Source of the DNA: Shewanella salipaludis
Lineage (GTDB): Bacteria > Pseudomonadota > Gammaproteobacteria > Enterobacterales > Shewanellaceae
DNA length: 64,000 nt
NCBI RefSeq assembly: GCF_012911865.1
Contig: NZ_JAAXYH010000004.1
Span: forward strand, 268,590-332,589
Direction of reading: 5' to 3'
Each line of letters opens with the position of its first letter. The stretch's first letter is position 1. The notes under the pieces were generated by a model that was given only the letters and a program-made list of their open reading frames with translations, had not been told where the DNA came from and made no database searches. The translations under genes were made by a program, and so were the position numbers. Below are positions 55,384 through 63,873 of this stretch, in pieces.

Positions 55384-56295
55384 CTATTTGCCCAGCAGGG
55401 CTATGCATTGACGAATGGGTTTCAGCAGCAGCGGCGTGACATCTATGGCATTGGAGGGGTGCGGCAGGGTGTTGCTGGTGGCGAGACACTCGAGCCCGGC
55501 TGCCATCAGCTCGGCATAGACGTCGTCGGCGAAGATGCCGTGCACCGCGGCGCATTGAATGCGGGCCATCCCTTGGCGTTTCAAGGCCAGGATGCATTGC
55601 AGCAGGGTCTGACCGCTGGAAATGACGTCGTCTATGATCACCGCGCTTTTGTTGCCATGCCCGGAGATGTCCGGCAGGCTGACCTCGACATGCCTGTCAC
55701 CCAGGCGCTGTTTCTGCCCTATGACGAAGGGATGACCACTGGCTTCGGCAATGCTCGAGACCCACTGGCGACTCTCGGCATCCGGGCCCACCAACAACAA
55801 GTCCGGCCGGCCCTTGAGCCAGCTCGCCAGTGCCGGTGCGCCTTGTACCACCTTGCTGGGGATCCGGTAGATCTCATCCAGTGAATGGTATCTATGCAGA
55901 TGGGGATCCACTGTCACCAGCCAATCACAATGGTTGGATAAGGCGCGGGCAAACAGCCGGGAGGTGACGGCTTCACCCTCGATGAAGCTGCGATCCTGGC
56001 GCATGTAGCATAGATAGGGCGCAACCAGACCCACGGACGCCGCCCCCTGTTCCTTCAGGGTTTCCAGCAAAAACAAGAGCGGCAGGTACTTGTCGTTGGG
56101 GTGCGACAAGTCCGCCAGCACCAGACAATGTCGCCCGGCGACCCGAGTGGTGATCCTCAGATAGGATTCGCCATCGGGGAATTGACGACTGTCATAGCTG
56201 CCAGGCGTTGCCTGCAAGGCCTTGCATAGGCTGGGCTGCAGGGGATGGGCTGTCAGTGAGAAGAGGGTCAGTGGTGGCTGGGCTTGGCCTCGCAT
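55384..56295 (-). CDS. Ribose-phosphate pyrophosphokinase homologue
   Basis: The 303-residue protein has the PRPP-synthetase fold: FPDGESYLR (substrate/ATP region), PYLCYMRQDRSF, LVTVDPHLHRYHSL (metal-binding), the catalytic-loop KQR near residue 195, and the PRPP loop VIIDDVISSGQTLL. It normally makes PRPP from ribose 5-phosphate and ATP. It is clearly diverged from housekeeping Prs. The start shares a base with the stop of the phosphorylase gene (TGATG), so the two are translationally coupled. A GC-rich hairpin (GCCCGGC-TGCC-GCCGGGC, 55363-55380) follows the stop, without a T run. Confidence 0.88.
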   Translation of the reverse strand: MRGQAQPPLTLFSLTAHPLQPSLCKALQATPGSYDSRQFPDGESYLRITTRVAGRHCLVLADLSHPNDKYLPLLFLLETLKEQGAASVGLVAPYLCYMRQDRSFIEGEAVTSRLFARALSNHCDWLVTVDPHLHRYHSLDEIYRIPSKVVQGAPALASWLKGRPDLLLVGPDAESRQWVSSIAEASGHPFVIGQKQRLGDRHVEVSLPDISGHGNKSAVIIDDVISSGQTLLQCILALKRQGMARIQCAAVHGIFADDVYAELMAAGLECLATSNTLPHPSNAIDVTPLLLKPIRQCIALLGK

Positions 56296-57806
56296 CAGGC
56301 ATCCTCCAGGGTAAAGATATCCAGGTTGCTCAGGTAGTACTGCAGCGCATAGTCAAGCTCCCCCGTGCTGTCACTGAAGAGACGAAACAGGGTCTGGCCC
56401 CGATGAATGGTATCGCCGACATTGACCCGCAGCCGTAACCCGGCCGCCGGACTGAAAGGGGCACCGGCCAGCTTCGCCAGCCTGGCCAGTTTTCGATTGT
56501 CTATGGCCGTGATACGGCCGTTGCGCTGTGCATGCTGATCATGATGGAAGTGGGCTTGGGGCAAGCTCTTGAGCCCGCCCTGGGCGGCTATGATGGCCAT
56601 GAACTGTTGATAGGCACGGCCGCTGTCCAGCAGGGAGCGCGCCTTGTCCATGGCTTCGTCCAGGCCGGAGTTTTCTGCCAGATCCAGCAGCTCGGCCGCC
56701 AGCAGCAGGGCGCGCTCACGCAGATCTTGTGGTGCCGATTTTTGGCATTGCAATACCGAGAGCAGATCCCTGGCCTCTTCTACCGGGCCTATCCCATAAC
56801 CCACAGGCTTGCTGCCGTCGGTGATCACGCAGCGAATACGAATGTTACAGGCGCTGCCCACCCGGGTGAAGAGGGAGGCCAAGCGCTCGGCATCGGTCCG
56901 GGTGCGTACCTTGGCGGTGTCGCCGACCGGGATATCGATCAACGCATGGGTCGAGCCGGCGGCGATCTTCTTGGAGAGCACGGAGGCGATCAACTGCCCC
57001 TCACCATCGAGATCCAATACCCTTTCCAGGCGGATCAAGAGATCGTCTGCCGGGCTCAGGTTGACCGCTCCGCCCCAGGCAAGACAGCCACAGGTCTTGG
57101 CGACCACGGCTTGAATGTCGGCCATTTTCAGCGACACATTGGTCAAGGCGCCCATGGTGTCGGCGGTGCCGGCAGGGGAGGTGATGGCCCTGGAGGAGGT
57201 CTTGGGTATTATGTGACCTGCGGCACTCACGATGGCGACGACTATGGGGGTGGTGCGGTTGCCCGGCAGACCACCGATGCAATGCTTATCGAAGATCCGC
57301 TCGTGTCCCGGCCAGCTTAAACGTTTACCTGATTCGACCATGGCCTGGGTCAGGCTGATGATTTCTTCTATGTCCAGGCGCCCACCGGCACAGATGGTGA
57401 GAAAGCTGGCGATTTCCATGTCACGGTAACCATGGGTGCTGATGTCCTGAATTATGTCTTTGAATTCCGCCCGGGTGAGCTTATTGCCGAAGATTTTCTT
57501 GCGCAGCAGCCCCAGGGAGGCGAGCACGGGCGCATGTTGAATGCAGAGCCTATCGCCCGACTTCACCTTCAGGCGTTGCATGGCTATTTTTGACAGGCCG
57601 ACCTGATCCTGTTTCAGCACACCTGTGCTGGTGACATTCAAGGTGGCTATCAGGCTGCAGTCACCGTAAGACAAGACCACGCGGCGGCTGGCATTGAAGC
57701 CTTCGGCCTTACAGACGTGGCAATCCCGGCGCATATAGACCACGGGTTCCTGATGGGTATCTATGCCCATGTCGACGACGACAAGTGAATGAGTTGGTTG
57801 CTGCAT
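56295..57806 (-). CDS. Thymidine/AMP phosphorylase family protein (archaeal AMP-phosphorylase-like)
   Basis: The 503-residue protein belongs to the nucleoside phosphorylase-II group but to the archaeal AMP-phosphorylase-like branch: an extra N-terminal double-psi-type domain of about 90 residues, then the phosphate-binding motif DKHCIGGLPGNRTTPI (PGNRTT rather than the GVGD form of E. coli DeoA), TSPAGTADTM, and KPVGYGIGPVEEARD. Archaeal homologues split NMP with phosphate into a base and ribose 1,5-bisphosphate. I favour the start at 57806 for its better-spaced AGGA; 57815 is possible. The downstream PRPP-synthetase gene is coupled to it. The actual substrate is not known. Confidence 0.87.
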   Translation of the reverse strand: MQQPTHSLVVVDMGIDTHQEPVVYMRRDCHVCKAEGFNASRRVVLSYGDCSLIATLNVTSTGVLKQDQVGLSKIAMQRLKVKSGDRLCIQHAPVLASLGLLRKKIFGNKLTRAEFKDIIQDISTHGYRDMEIASFLTICAGGRLDIEEIISLTQAMVESGKRLSWPGHERIFDKHCIGGLPGNRTTPIVVAIVSAAGHIIPKTSSRAITSPAGTADTMGALTNVSLKMADIQAVVAKTCGCLAWGGAVNLSPADDLLIRLERVLDLDGEGQLIASVLSKKIAAGSTHALIDIPVGDTAKVRTRTDAERLASLFTRVGSACNIRIRCVITDGSKPVGYGIGPVEEARDLLSVLQCQKSAPQDLRERALLLAAELLDLAENSGLDEAMDKARSLLDSGRAYQQFMAIIAAQGGLKSLPQAHFHHDQHAQRNGRITAIDNRKLARLAKLAGAPFSPAAGLRLRVNVGDTIHRGQTLFRLFSDSTGELDYALQYYLSNLDIFTLEDA

Positions 57807-57815
57807 GCATTGCAT

Positions 57816-58276
57816 CCTGGCAATTGATGTTAGTCATAGTCTGATGTCAGTCAGAGCCCGGGCGCCAATCCGGCTGCGCTCTGGGGTATCAGTCTGGCCC
57901 GAAAACCCGGGTGATGCCTTGTCTTGGATCACTTTATGGTGCGTCGGCCTGCGCTGGCTTGCCATCCCTTGGAGCCGGCTTGGCAATGAGCCTTTAACTT
58001 TGGTGCCCGATACTCTGATGCCTGATATCTTGGGTGCTTGAGTATTGAATATAGTCGCTTGGGAGCCCGTTGCCGTCGTGGAGCGAATTTACCGGCCTCA
58101 TGCGGCACGGATTTTCAGCCGGCGGAAAAAATGTCGCCGCGGATAACCCTTTCTCTCCTATGCCGCGTTAATAGCAGGAGTTGCCGTTGGCTCGCCCTAT
58201 AATCTGGGGATGCCGCCGGGTTATTCGCAACACCTAGATCCGCAACACCTAGATTCGCACACAACAGGAGCAACAG
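57816..58276. other. Intergenic region phosphorylase-SIMPL
   Basis: No convincing gene is seen in these 461 bp; short frames are low quality. It is a divergent promoter region for the two flanking genes and contains a 15-bp tandem duplication next to the SIMPL gene. Confidence 0.5.
58226..58255 (+). repeat. Two 15-bp tandem repeats upstream of the SIMPL gene
   Basis: CGCAACACCTAGATC (58226-58240) is followed by CGCAACACCTAGATT (58241-58255). It ends 21 bp before the start codon, close to the ribosome binding site (AGGAG). Confidence 0.85.
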
Positions 58277-58993
58277 ATGAAACATGCCTTATTAGCAGGA
58301 CTCTTAACCACGACTCTGGCAACCACTGCGACCTTGGTCAGCCCAGGGCTGAGCGCCGCCGAGCTGGCATTTGCGCACCTGGAGACAATCGGGGTTGGCA
58401 AGGTGACTGTGGCGCCGGACATGGCGGAGATCAACGTCGAAGTGACAGTGACAGAGGCGAGCGCCAAGGCGGCCAAGGATGCCTCGGATGTGGCGGTGGC
58501 GGGTTTTATCGCCCGTTTGCAGGCCGCAGGCATCACCAAGGACGAGATCCAGAGTGCCAATTTGAATCTGCAGCCGCAATACCATTATGAGAAAGATCAG
58601 CCGCCCAAGTTGAGCGGTTACCAGGCCAGCCGGCAGCTGACTGTGACTGTGAAGGACTTGCCTCGGCTGAATGAGATCCTGGATTCGGCATTGGAGGAGG
58701 GGCTGAACAAGGTCAATAACATCGGCCTCAGGTCGAGTAAGGAGATGGAATATGCGGCCAAGGCGCGTCAGGCGGCGATCGAGGATGCCAAACAGAAGGC
58801 CAGGTCGTTGGCCCAGGGCTTCGAGCTTAAGCTCGATGGGGTGTGGCAGATCCGTTACTTAGAGCAACACCCGGTGCAACCCATGATGCTGCGGATGGCG
58901 GCCAAGGCCGACTATGAAATCTCCGAGAGTTATCAATACGGTAAGGTCAGCTTCGAAGACAGGGTCGAAGTGGTGTACCGTTTGAAGAAATAG
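58277..58993 (+). CDS. SIMPL-domain (DUF541) periplasmic protein
   Basis: The 238-residue exported protein has a signal peptide ending LSAAE and one SIMPL/DUF541 domain (GVGKVTVAPDMAEINVEVTV ... YQASRQLTVTVKDLPRLNEILDSALEEGLNKVNNIGL). E. coli YggE, from the same family, is linked to oxidative-stress defence, but no activity is defined. AGGAG at 58265-58269 supports the ATG. A strong hairpin follows. Confidence 0.88.
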   Translation: MKHALLAGLLTTTLATTATLVSPGLSAAELAFAHLETIGVGKVTVAPDMAEINVEVTVTEASAKAAKDASDVAVAGFIARLQAAGITKDEIQSANLNLQPQYHYEKDQPPKLSGYQASRQLTVTVKDLPRLNEILDSALEEGLNKVNNIGLRSSKEMEYAAKARQAAIEDAKQKARSLAQGFELKLDGVWQIRYLEQHPVQPMMLRMAAKADYEISESYQYGKVSFEDRVEVVYRLKK

Positions 58994-59018
58994 CATAAGC
59001 AGACGCAGCATAAGCATG

Positions 59019-59051
59019 ATGCAAAACGCAGCTTGAAGCTGCGTTTTGCAT
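59019..59051. terminator. Bidirectional terminator between SIMPL and M43 protease genes
   Basis: ATGCAAAACGCAGCT-TGA-AGCTGCGTTTTGCAT is a perfect 15-bp stem with a 3-nt loop between two convergent genes, with A4 and T4 tracts in the arms. Confidence 0.75.
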
Positions 59052-59071
59052 GTCTGCGCCAAGCGAGTGGA

Positions 59072-60136
59072 TTAATTGTCGGCGCCTGTGGCCGCCAAGT
59101 TAGCCGGTGACCACAAGGTGTTGCGCGCGGCGCTGCTTAAGCCATTGACCATGCGATCCACCTGATCTTGGGTGTAGTTGGCGTATTGATCCGAATAGGC
59201 CATGAAGTTCTGCCAGTTGATGGTTTCGCCCAGGCAGTTGAGCACACCGCCATCCCCAGGATTCATCTGCCAGCCGTTCTGTTGCGGGGTATCGCAGATA
59301 TCATCCCCTGTGGTTGAACAGCGACGATTGGCACCGCGCTTACAGCCCCCCTCGAAGGTGTGGATCAGGTCGAGGAAGTGACCAAATTCATGGGTGAGCA
59401 CAGAGCGGAAATTCTCGTCGGTATTGCTGCCCAAATACGCGCCATTGTAGGTCACGCGTGCCAGGCCTTCGTCGGACATGGCGGTATCAGGATACCAGGC
59501 TACCCCGGAGTTATTGGTCACGCCATCGGCGTATAAATCATTCTGAATGTAGACATTCATGTACTTGTAGTTGTCCCAGTGGTCGCGTTTCACATCCGAG
59601 CTTGAGTAGTTGCCTGCGCCGGAAGATTCAGGATGGTAAATGATGCCCGTGGTGGGGTTGCCGTCGGGATCCAGGCTTGCCAAATGAAACTCGATGTCCA
59701 GGGTATCTTTCACCGCGGCAAATTCGCTGTCGACATCGGCAAAGTCGGCGGTTTGTCCCTTGAAGTCGGCGTTGGTTTTGCTCAATGCATCCATGATCAC
59801 CGCATCGTTGACCAGATGACCATTCTGCATCGTGCCATAGACATGGAAGACCACGGGGATGATGTAAGTTGGGGTGCCTGCAACACCGGTCACATAGGGT
59901 GAGGCGTCATTCGTTTCGACCGCAGCTCCTTGTTTGGCGCGGGCGGCCTTTACCTCGGCAATCCTGGCGTGACGCGCCTGCGCTTCGGTCAAAGCCGCGG
60001 GAAAGTTGCGATAGTACTGGGCATTGCTCTCGGTCGCCTGGCAATGATGCGGGGCGAATTCGGCTTGTTTGGCATAGGCAGCAGAAGATGCAGCTACCAG
60101 GGCAGCCAATATTGAGGTGTTGAATTTATTCATCAT
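59072..60136 (-). CDS. Secreted zinc metalloprotease, M43 (pappalysin/cytophagalysin) type
   Basis: The 354-residue protein has a signal peptide (MMNKFNTSILAALVAASSAAYA), a propeptide-like region and a metzincin catalytic domain. The zinc motif is HEFGHFLDLIH (extended HExxHxxGxxH form with Leu in place of the usual Gly) and the Met-turn is NFMAYSDQ. Cys pairs surround the site (GGCKRGANRRCS, DDICDTP, VLNCLG), as in M43 enzymes. The ATG at 60136 is chosen over 60190, which would put a polar stretch before the signal peptide. Likely a secreted or periplasmic protease; substrate unknown. Confidence 0.87.
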   Translation of the reverse strand: MMNKFNTSILAALVAASSAAYAKQAEFAPHHCQATESNAQYYRNFPAALTEAQARHARIAEVKAARAKQGAAVETNDASPYVTGVAGTPTYIIPVVFHVYGTMQNGHLVNDAVIMDALSKTNADFKGQTADFADVDSEFAAVKDTLDIEFHLASLDPDGNPTTGIIYHPESSGAGNYSSSDVKRDHWDNYKYMNVYIQNDLYADGVTNNSGVAWYPDTAMSDEGLARVTYNGAYLGSNTDENFRSVLTHEFGHFLDLIHTFEGGCKRGANRRCSTTGDDICDTPQQNGWQMNPGDGGVLNCLGETINWQNFMAYSDQYANYTQDQVDRMVNGLSSAARNTLWSPANLAATGADN

Positions 60137-60477
60137 ATTGTTAATCACTCTTGTTTTAGCCTGGGTGAATGTTGGCAGCCGCGGTGCCATAGAGTGGCAC
60201 CGCGGCCCAAGGGAATAACCGCATTATTCAAAGTGTTTGAATAAAATATCCTGGATACAATATCCAATGATTGTAATTTATACAATCCCAAGTTGTAATG
60301 AGAATGTAAATGGCTGGCTGGCGCAGCCAGTGCCAGGCCCTGGGGCTCCCGGAATGCCCAAGGTATATGGGGGCGTCGGTGGCGGTAATTTTCGCCATAC
60401 CCTATTCTTTTTAAGCGGCCTATCCTTTTTAAACCGAGCATCACAACCGCGTCTTGCTATTGCATCTGGAGGGTATT

Positions 60478-60957
60478 ATGAACTTTAACAACAGTGTCCT
60501 GGTGTTGGCCGATCTGGGCCAGCTGAAAGCCTACCGGGTGGCGCATGTGCAGGGAATAGACAGGCATGAGGGCGCCCAGGTGGGCCATACCCAGAATCGC
60601 GGGACAGAAAAGAACGCCGTGGTGTTGGACCTGATAACAGACATTGACTACATAGACGGACACAAGAAAGCCAGTGAGCGCGTCAGCGATCAGGCAGGCC
60701 GTTTCCGCGCTTCCAACGGCGAAGCTCATAACCTGAAGTCGGAGCAGGAAAAGCAAATGCTCAAGGTTATCAGTGAAGACATACGCTCCATCATAGAAGC
60801 CGAGTCTCCCTCCTCCTGGTATCTCGCCTTTCCGAAACAGACCCACAAGGAACTGCAGGAGATGTTGAACATCGGTATCAAACACAACCTGCAGAAGGTC
60901 GTGCCATCGGATCTGACCAAAACGGCCAAGGATAAACTCTTGGCACATTTTCAGTAG
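60478..60957 (+). CDS. Host attachment family protein
   Basis: The 159-residue protein starts MNFNNSVLVLADLGQLKAYRV and has the Asn/Asp-rich and Ser-His segments of the family annotated as host attachment protein (first named for plant-associated bacteria, structurally related to release-factor-like/eRF1-type folds). GGAGGG (60468-60473) is a strong ribosome binding site. It has no signal peptide, so the family name should not be read as proof of a surface role. A strong terminator follows. Confidence 0.78.
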   Translation: MNFNNSVLVLADLGQLKAYRVAHVQGIDRHEGAQVGHTQNRGTEKNAVVLDLITDIDYIDGHKKASERVSDQAGRFRASNGEAHNLKSEQEKQMLKVISEDIRSIIEAESPSSWYLAFPKQTHKELQEMLNIGIKHNLQKVVPSDLTKTAKDKLLAHFQ

Positions 60958-61046
60958 CTTGTATGAGCCAGAGCCCCCCTCGTGATGACATGGTGAACCT
61001 GTATCGCGCCAATTGGCTGGGCGGCAGGATGAGCCGAGGTAAAAAG

Positions 61047-61077
61047 AAAAAGCGGTCACCCGAGTGACCGCTTTTTT
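61047..61077. terminator. Bidirectional terminator after host attachment gene
   Basis: AAAAGCGGTCAC-CCGA-GTGACCGCTTTTTT with a perfect stem and A/T tracts on both sides; it serves this gene and the convergent phospholipase D gene. Confidence 0.93.
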
Positions 61078-61111
61078 ATTGCATGGCTGTTAGCCGTGAC
61101 TCACACAGGCA

Positions 61112-62587
61112 TTACTTGCTCTGCCAGGTGTTGATGTAGTCCTTGAGATCCTGCATGGCGGCGGCGCCAACATAAGACACTGCGGCCAGGGTATCCATGC
61201 CGTCTATGGGGCGGGCGGCTATGATGTTGGACGCGGCTGTCTTATTCATGCCTGCATCTATGTCCAGCTCGGTCAGACTGGCATTGTTGACCATGTCCAG
61301 CACCACAGCTACCTCGGCCCCGGTGAAAAACACCCCTTCCCAAGTGCCTTCGCCATAGCTGGGCTGAGTGCAATCCGTGCCGTTACCCGCTAAACAGAAG
61401 GCATGGCTGAAATGCCCTTCAAACTCGCCGGCGGTCTGCTTGTCGTGAATGATGATGATGTTTTCATCGTTGCCGAAGGCGGCGGCGCCACTGATGTTAT
61501 GGGATCCCGTCAGTACCATGTCGTCTATGATGATGTACTTATGGTGCCACTTGTCGCCGCCGTTGAGCTTGGCGATGCGCACATCTGCCGGGTTTTCCCA
61601 GACATTGTTGACCGCACCTGTATAGCCGTCGACTTCCATGGCCCCGGAGGCATCGGGAGCCGCCTTACCCAACATGTCCTGGAACTCTGAGTAGTAGCGT
61701 GAGAAGAAACCTGGGTCGCCTATGCCCTGGACTTCCACTCCTGCGTCATGCCTTAGCTCCATCTCATCGGCCACATCCTGGGCACTGATGACAAATTGTG
61801 CCAGATGGATCCGGGTCTTGGCGCTGCGGATATACTGTTGCATGTTGTACAGGGTAGAGCCCTGGTAGACGCTGGATGACTGGGGAGTAAATTGCACATC
61901 TATGCGTATGTTGTCGTTATTGGTGTAGACAGTCTCCAGCTGGTGGTCCGGCTTGCCCAGGCCAAACAGCGAATCCTTGGCGCCGCCGGGGCCGTCGCCC
62001 CACATCAGGTTGAACTGATGGGTATAGACGCTGGCCAGTTGGTTGGAGTCTATGATCACTATGTGGTTGTCGTTGCCTTCGCTGATGAGGTTGCCGTTGG
62101 CATCGAGATCGCCATGGACCCCGGACTGGCTGAAGTTGGTGCTGCCGGACAGCACCTTCTTGCCGTCGACCACGATGAACTTATTGTGCTGAATTTTCGA
62201 CCCTGCACTGCCATTTTCAGTGTCATCTATCCAGGGCACGCCGCCCTGGTTCAAGATGCCCAGCGCTGTTGCATTTTCGCCGGCGATATTGTCTTCATCG
62301 GTGACAAACTTAACATCGACCCCACGTTGCTTGGCCGCCACCATGGCATTGGCAATGCCTGGCAGGTCCAGATCATAGATGGCCATATAGAGGCTGTTGT
62401 CGGCAGAGTTGATTAACTCGACAATTTTCTGTTCCAGATCGGCTTGCACCGCCGGAGGGTTAACGCTGTGGTTAAAGTAAACTTCGATATCATCGGCCTG
62501 GCTCAGACCGGCAACGCAAAAACTGCCGGCAGCAAGCGATAACTTAAACCCAAAGAACAACCCCATTTTTATTTTATTGAATTTCAT
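61112..62587 (-). CDS. Secreted phospholipase D-like protein
   Basis: The 491-residue protein has a signal peptide (ending GLSQADD) and two HKD-type half-sites of the PLD superfamily: HNKFIVVDG followed by SGSTNFS (near residue 153) and HHKYIIIDD followed by TGSHNIS (near residue 345). Both half-sites keep His, Lys and Asp, so catalysis is likely. The C-terminal 60 residues (LDIDAGMNKTAASNIIAARPID) resemble a helix-hairpin-helix motif, as used for DNA or protein contacts. Substrate could be phospholipid or nucleic acid; this cannot be decided from sequence. Confidence 0.88.
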   Translation of the reverse strand: MKFNKIKMGLFFGFKLSLAAGSFCVAGLSQADDIEVYFNHSVNPPAVQADLEQKIVELINSADNSLYMAIYDLDLPGIANAMVAAKQRGVDVKFVTDEDNIAGENATALGILNQGGVPWIDDTENGSAGSKIQHNKFIVVDGKKVLSGSTNFSQSGVHGDLDANGNLISEGNDNHIVIIDSNQLASVYTHQFNLMWGDGPGGAKDSLFGLGKPDHQLETVYTNNDNIRIDVQFTPQSSSVYQGSTLYNMQQYIRSAKTRIHLAQFVISAQDVADEMELRHDAGVEVQGIGDPGFFSRYYSEFQDMLGKAAPDASGAMEVDGYTGAVNNVWENPADVRIAKLNGGDKWHHKYIIIDDMVLTGSHNISGAAAFGNDENIIIIHDKQTAGEFEGHFSHAFCLAGNGTDCTQPSYGEGTWEGVFFTGAEVAVVLDMVNNASLTELDIDAGMNKTAASNIIAARPIDGMDTLAAVSYVGAAAMQDLKDYINTWQSK

Positions 62588-62973
62588 GTTTTACCTATTT
62601 TTATAATTTAGATGTAAACCAAAAAATGAGTAATCAGAATCCAAGTTTCATTGCAGCCAGGCTACCTAACCCTCCCTGGTATATCGACTCGGGCGCATAC
62701 TAACAGCCCGAGTGTTATTTTTGTAGACATATTTGTTACATTTAAGCTACAAGTGGGTTGGCATATAAACAATATGAGGTACTCTATATTCGAGCCGGAA
62801 ATGAAGCGTTACTTAAGTAATGACTCATGGGCGATTAAATGGTGAGGCAATATAAGTAACTCGAGAGATGTCTGTTCCGGATTTCATTATTTTGCAGGGA
62901 GTATCCAGGTTATCCTTGAGGCCTTGGTATCTTGAGCGATAGCCGCAGCTATTTCAGCCACTATCCCCAACAT
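62588..62973. other. Intergenic region, AT-rich
   Basis: No gene is supported in these 386 bp. A small frame (62651-62845) lacks a ribosome binding site and family resemblance. An isolated hairpin lies at 62687-62713. Confidence 0.5.
62687..62713 (+). terminator. Orphan terminator-like hairpin
   Basis: ACTCGGGC ... GCCCGAGT (8-bp arms, 11-nt loop) is followed on the plus strand by GTTATTTTTG. There is no plus-strand gene just upstream, so it may be a remnant or end an unseen transcript. Confidence 0.4.
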
Positions 62974-63834
62974 TCAGTTTTCTTTAAAGCCTCCGGCGAA
63001 GTCGATGACGCAAATGTGGCCGTATTTTGGATGAGTAGCAATTGCCACACCGACGACAGCGAAATCCGGGTTGAGGATGTTTTTCCTATGGCCTCGATCG
63101 GGAACTGCATCATCGATCAGTAGATTGACGACGATTTCGCGACCTATACCCGGCCCGTAGACGATGTTTTCGCCCAGTGTGTGTATCCAGACCCCATAGC
63201 GCTCTACACGGATGTCCACCGATGAGGCATCGCTACCCGAATGGCCCGTTTGGCCAGTAGCAGACTGATCGGCTGCGTGATCCGCTGCGGCCAAACTCAT
63301 GCCGTGAGAAGGTGACAGGGGGCCGAGGGGAGCTGTGCTCGCCAGAGCATGCACGGCTTCCGCAACGGCAGTCGTGCCTTCCTGAGTCTCAAGGCCACCT
63401 CCATTGTCTGGGCCTCCCGGTTCGCGGTAAAGTTTGGCGTCGAAAAATTTGAGTCTGGGTTCAATAAACTCTTTCGCGTAGCGCCCGGGATCGGCCCGCA
63501 CCATGTTCAGGTGCAATAGCACCTGTCGTTCCGGGTCGGATAGGTAGTTGATGCCGCTGGTGAGTACAGGTAGCGGCCAACCGCGAAGAGACCAGAGATC
63601 TGTATCCTGGTTGTTATCGGCATAGTCACCGTGCGGAGTGGATCCCGGGACAATTTTCCGCCCAGTCGTGCCACTGGGAGCACTATTGTTGCGTTCAGAT
63701 GCAACAATAGCCGGGGTTGTCGGACTCGGGTTGTTCACGGACCCCCCTGGGGGATCAGAAACTGAGCCGCAACTCGCCAGCAAGGCAATGAAAAAGCCGC
63801 CAATGAGCAAGTTGAGGACAGTCATATGCTTCAT
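62974..63834 (-). CDS. CAP-domain (SCP/PR-1-like) lipoprotein
   Basis: The 286-residue protein has a lipoprotein signal with lipobox LLASC, then a Ser/Pro/Asn-rich linker to about residue 90 and a CAP domain (about 100-286): NMVRADPGRYAKEF, GHSGSDASSVDIRVERYG, GENIVYG, and the family signature SRGHR-type DRGHRKNILNPDFAVVGVA. Bacterial CAP proteins are secreted or surface-bound, with unclear roles in adhesion or wall remodelling. An in-frame ATG at 63825 would work equally well. Confidence 0.87.
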   Translation of the reverse strand: MKHMTVLNLLIGGFFIALLASCGSVSDPPGGSVNNPSPTTPAIVASERNNSAPSGTTGRKIVPGSTPHGDYADNNQDTDLWSLRGWPLPVLTSGINYLSDPERQVLLHLNMVRADPGRYAKEFIEPRLKFFDAKLYREPGGPDNGGGLETQEGTTAVAEAVHALASTAPLGPLSPSHGMSLAAADHAADQSATGQTGHSGSDASSVDIRVERYGVWIHTLGENIVYGPGIGREIVVNLLIDDAVPDRGHRKNILNPDFAVVGVAIATHPKYGHICVIDFAGGFKEN

Positions 63835-63873
63835 GGTATTAATCCGTGCATTGAAGTTCTGCCATGGCCAAGG

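Noticed and set aside
57805..58041. 78-codon frame upstream of the SIMPL gene
   Set aside because: No ribosome binding site, no recognised family, and it overlaps the start of the divergent phosphorylase gene.
62932..63123. Plus-strand frame opposite the CAP-domain gene
   Set aside because: It lies mostly antisense to the CAP gene 3' end, with no start signals.
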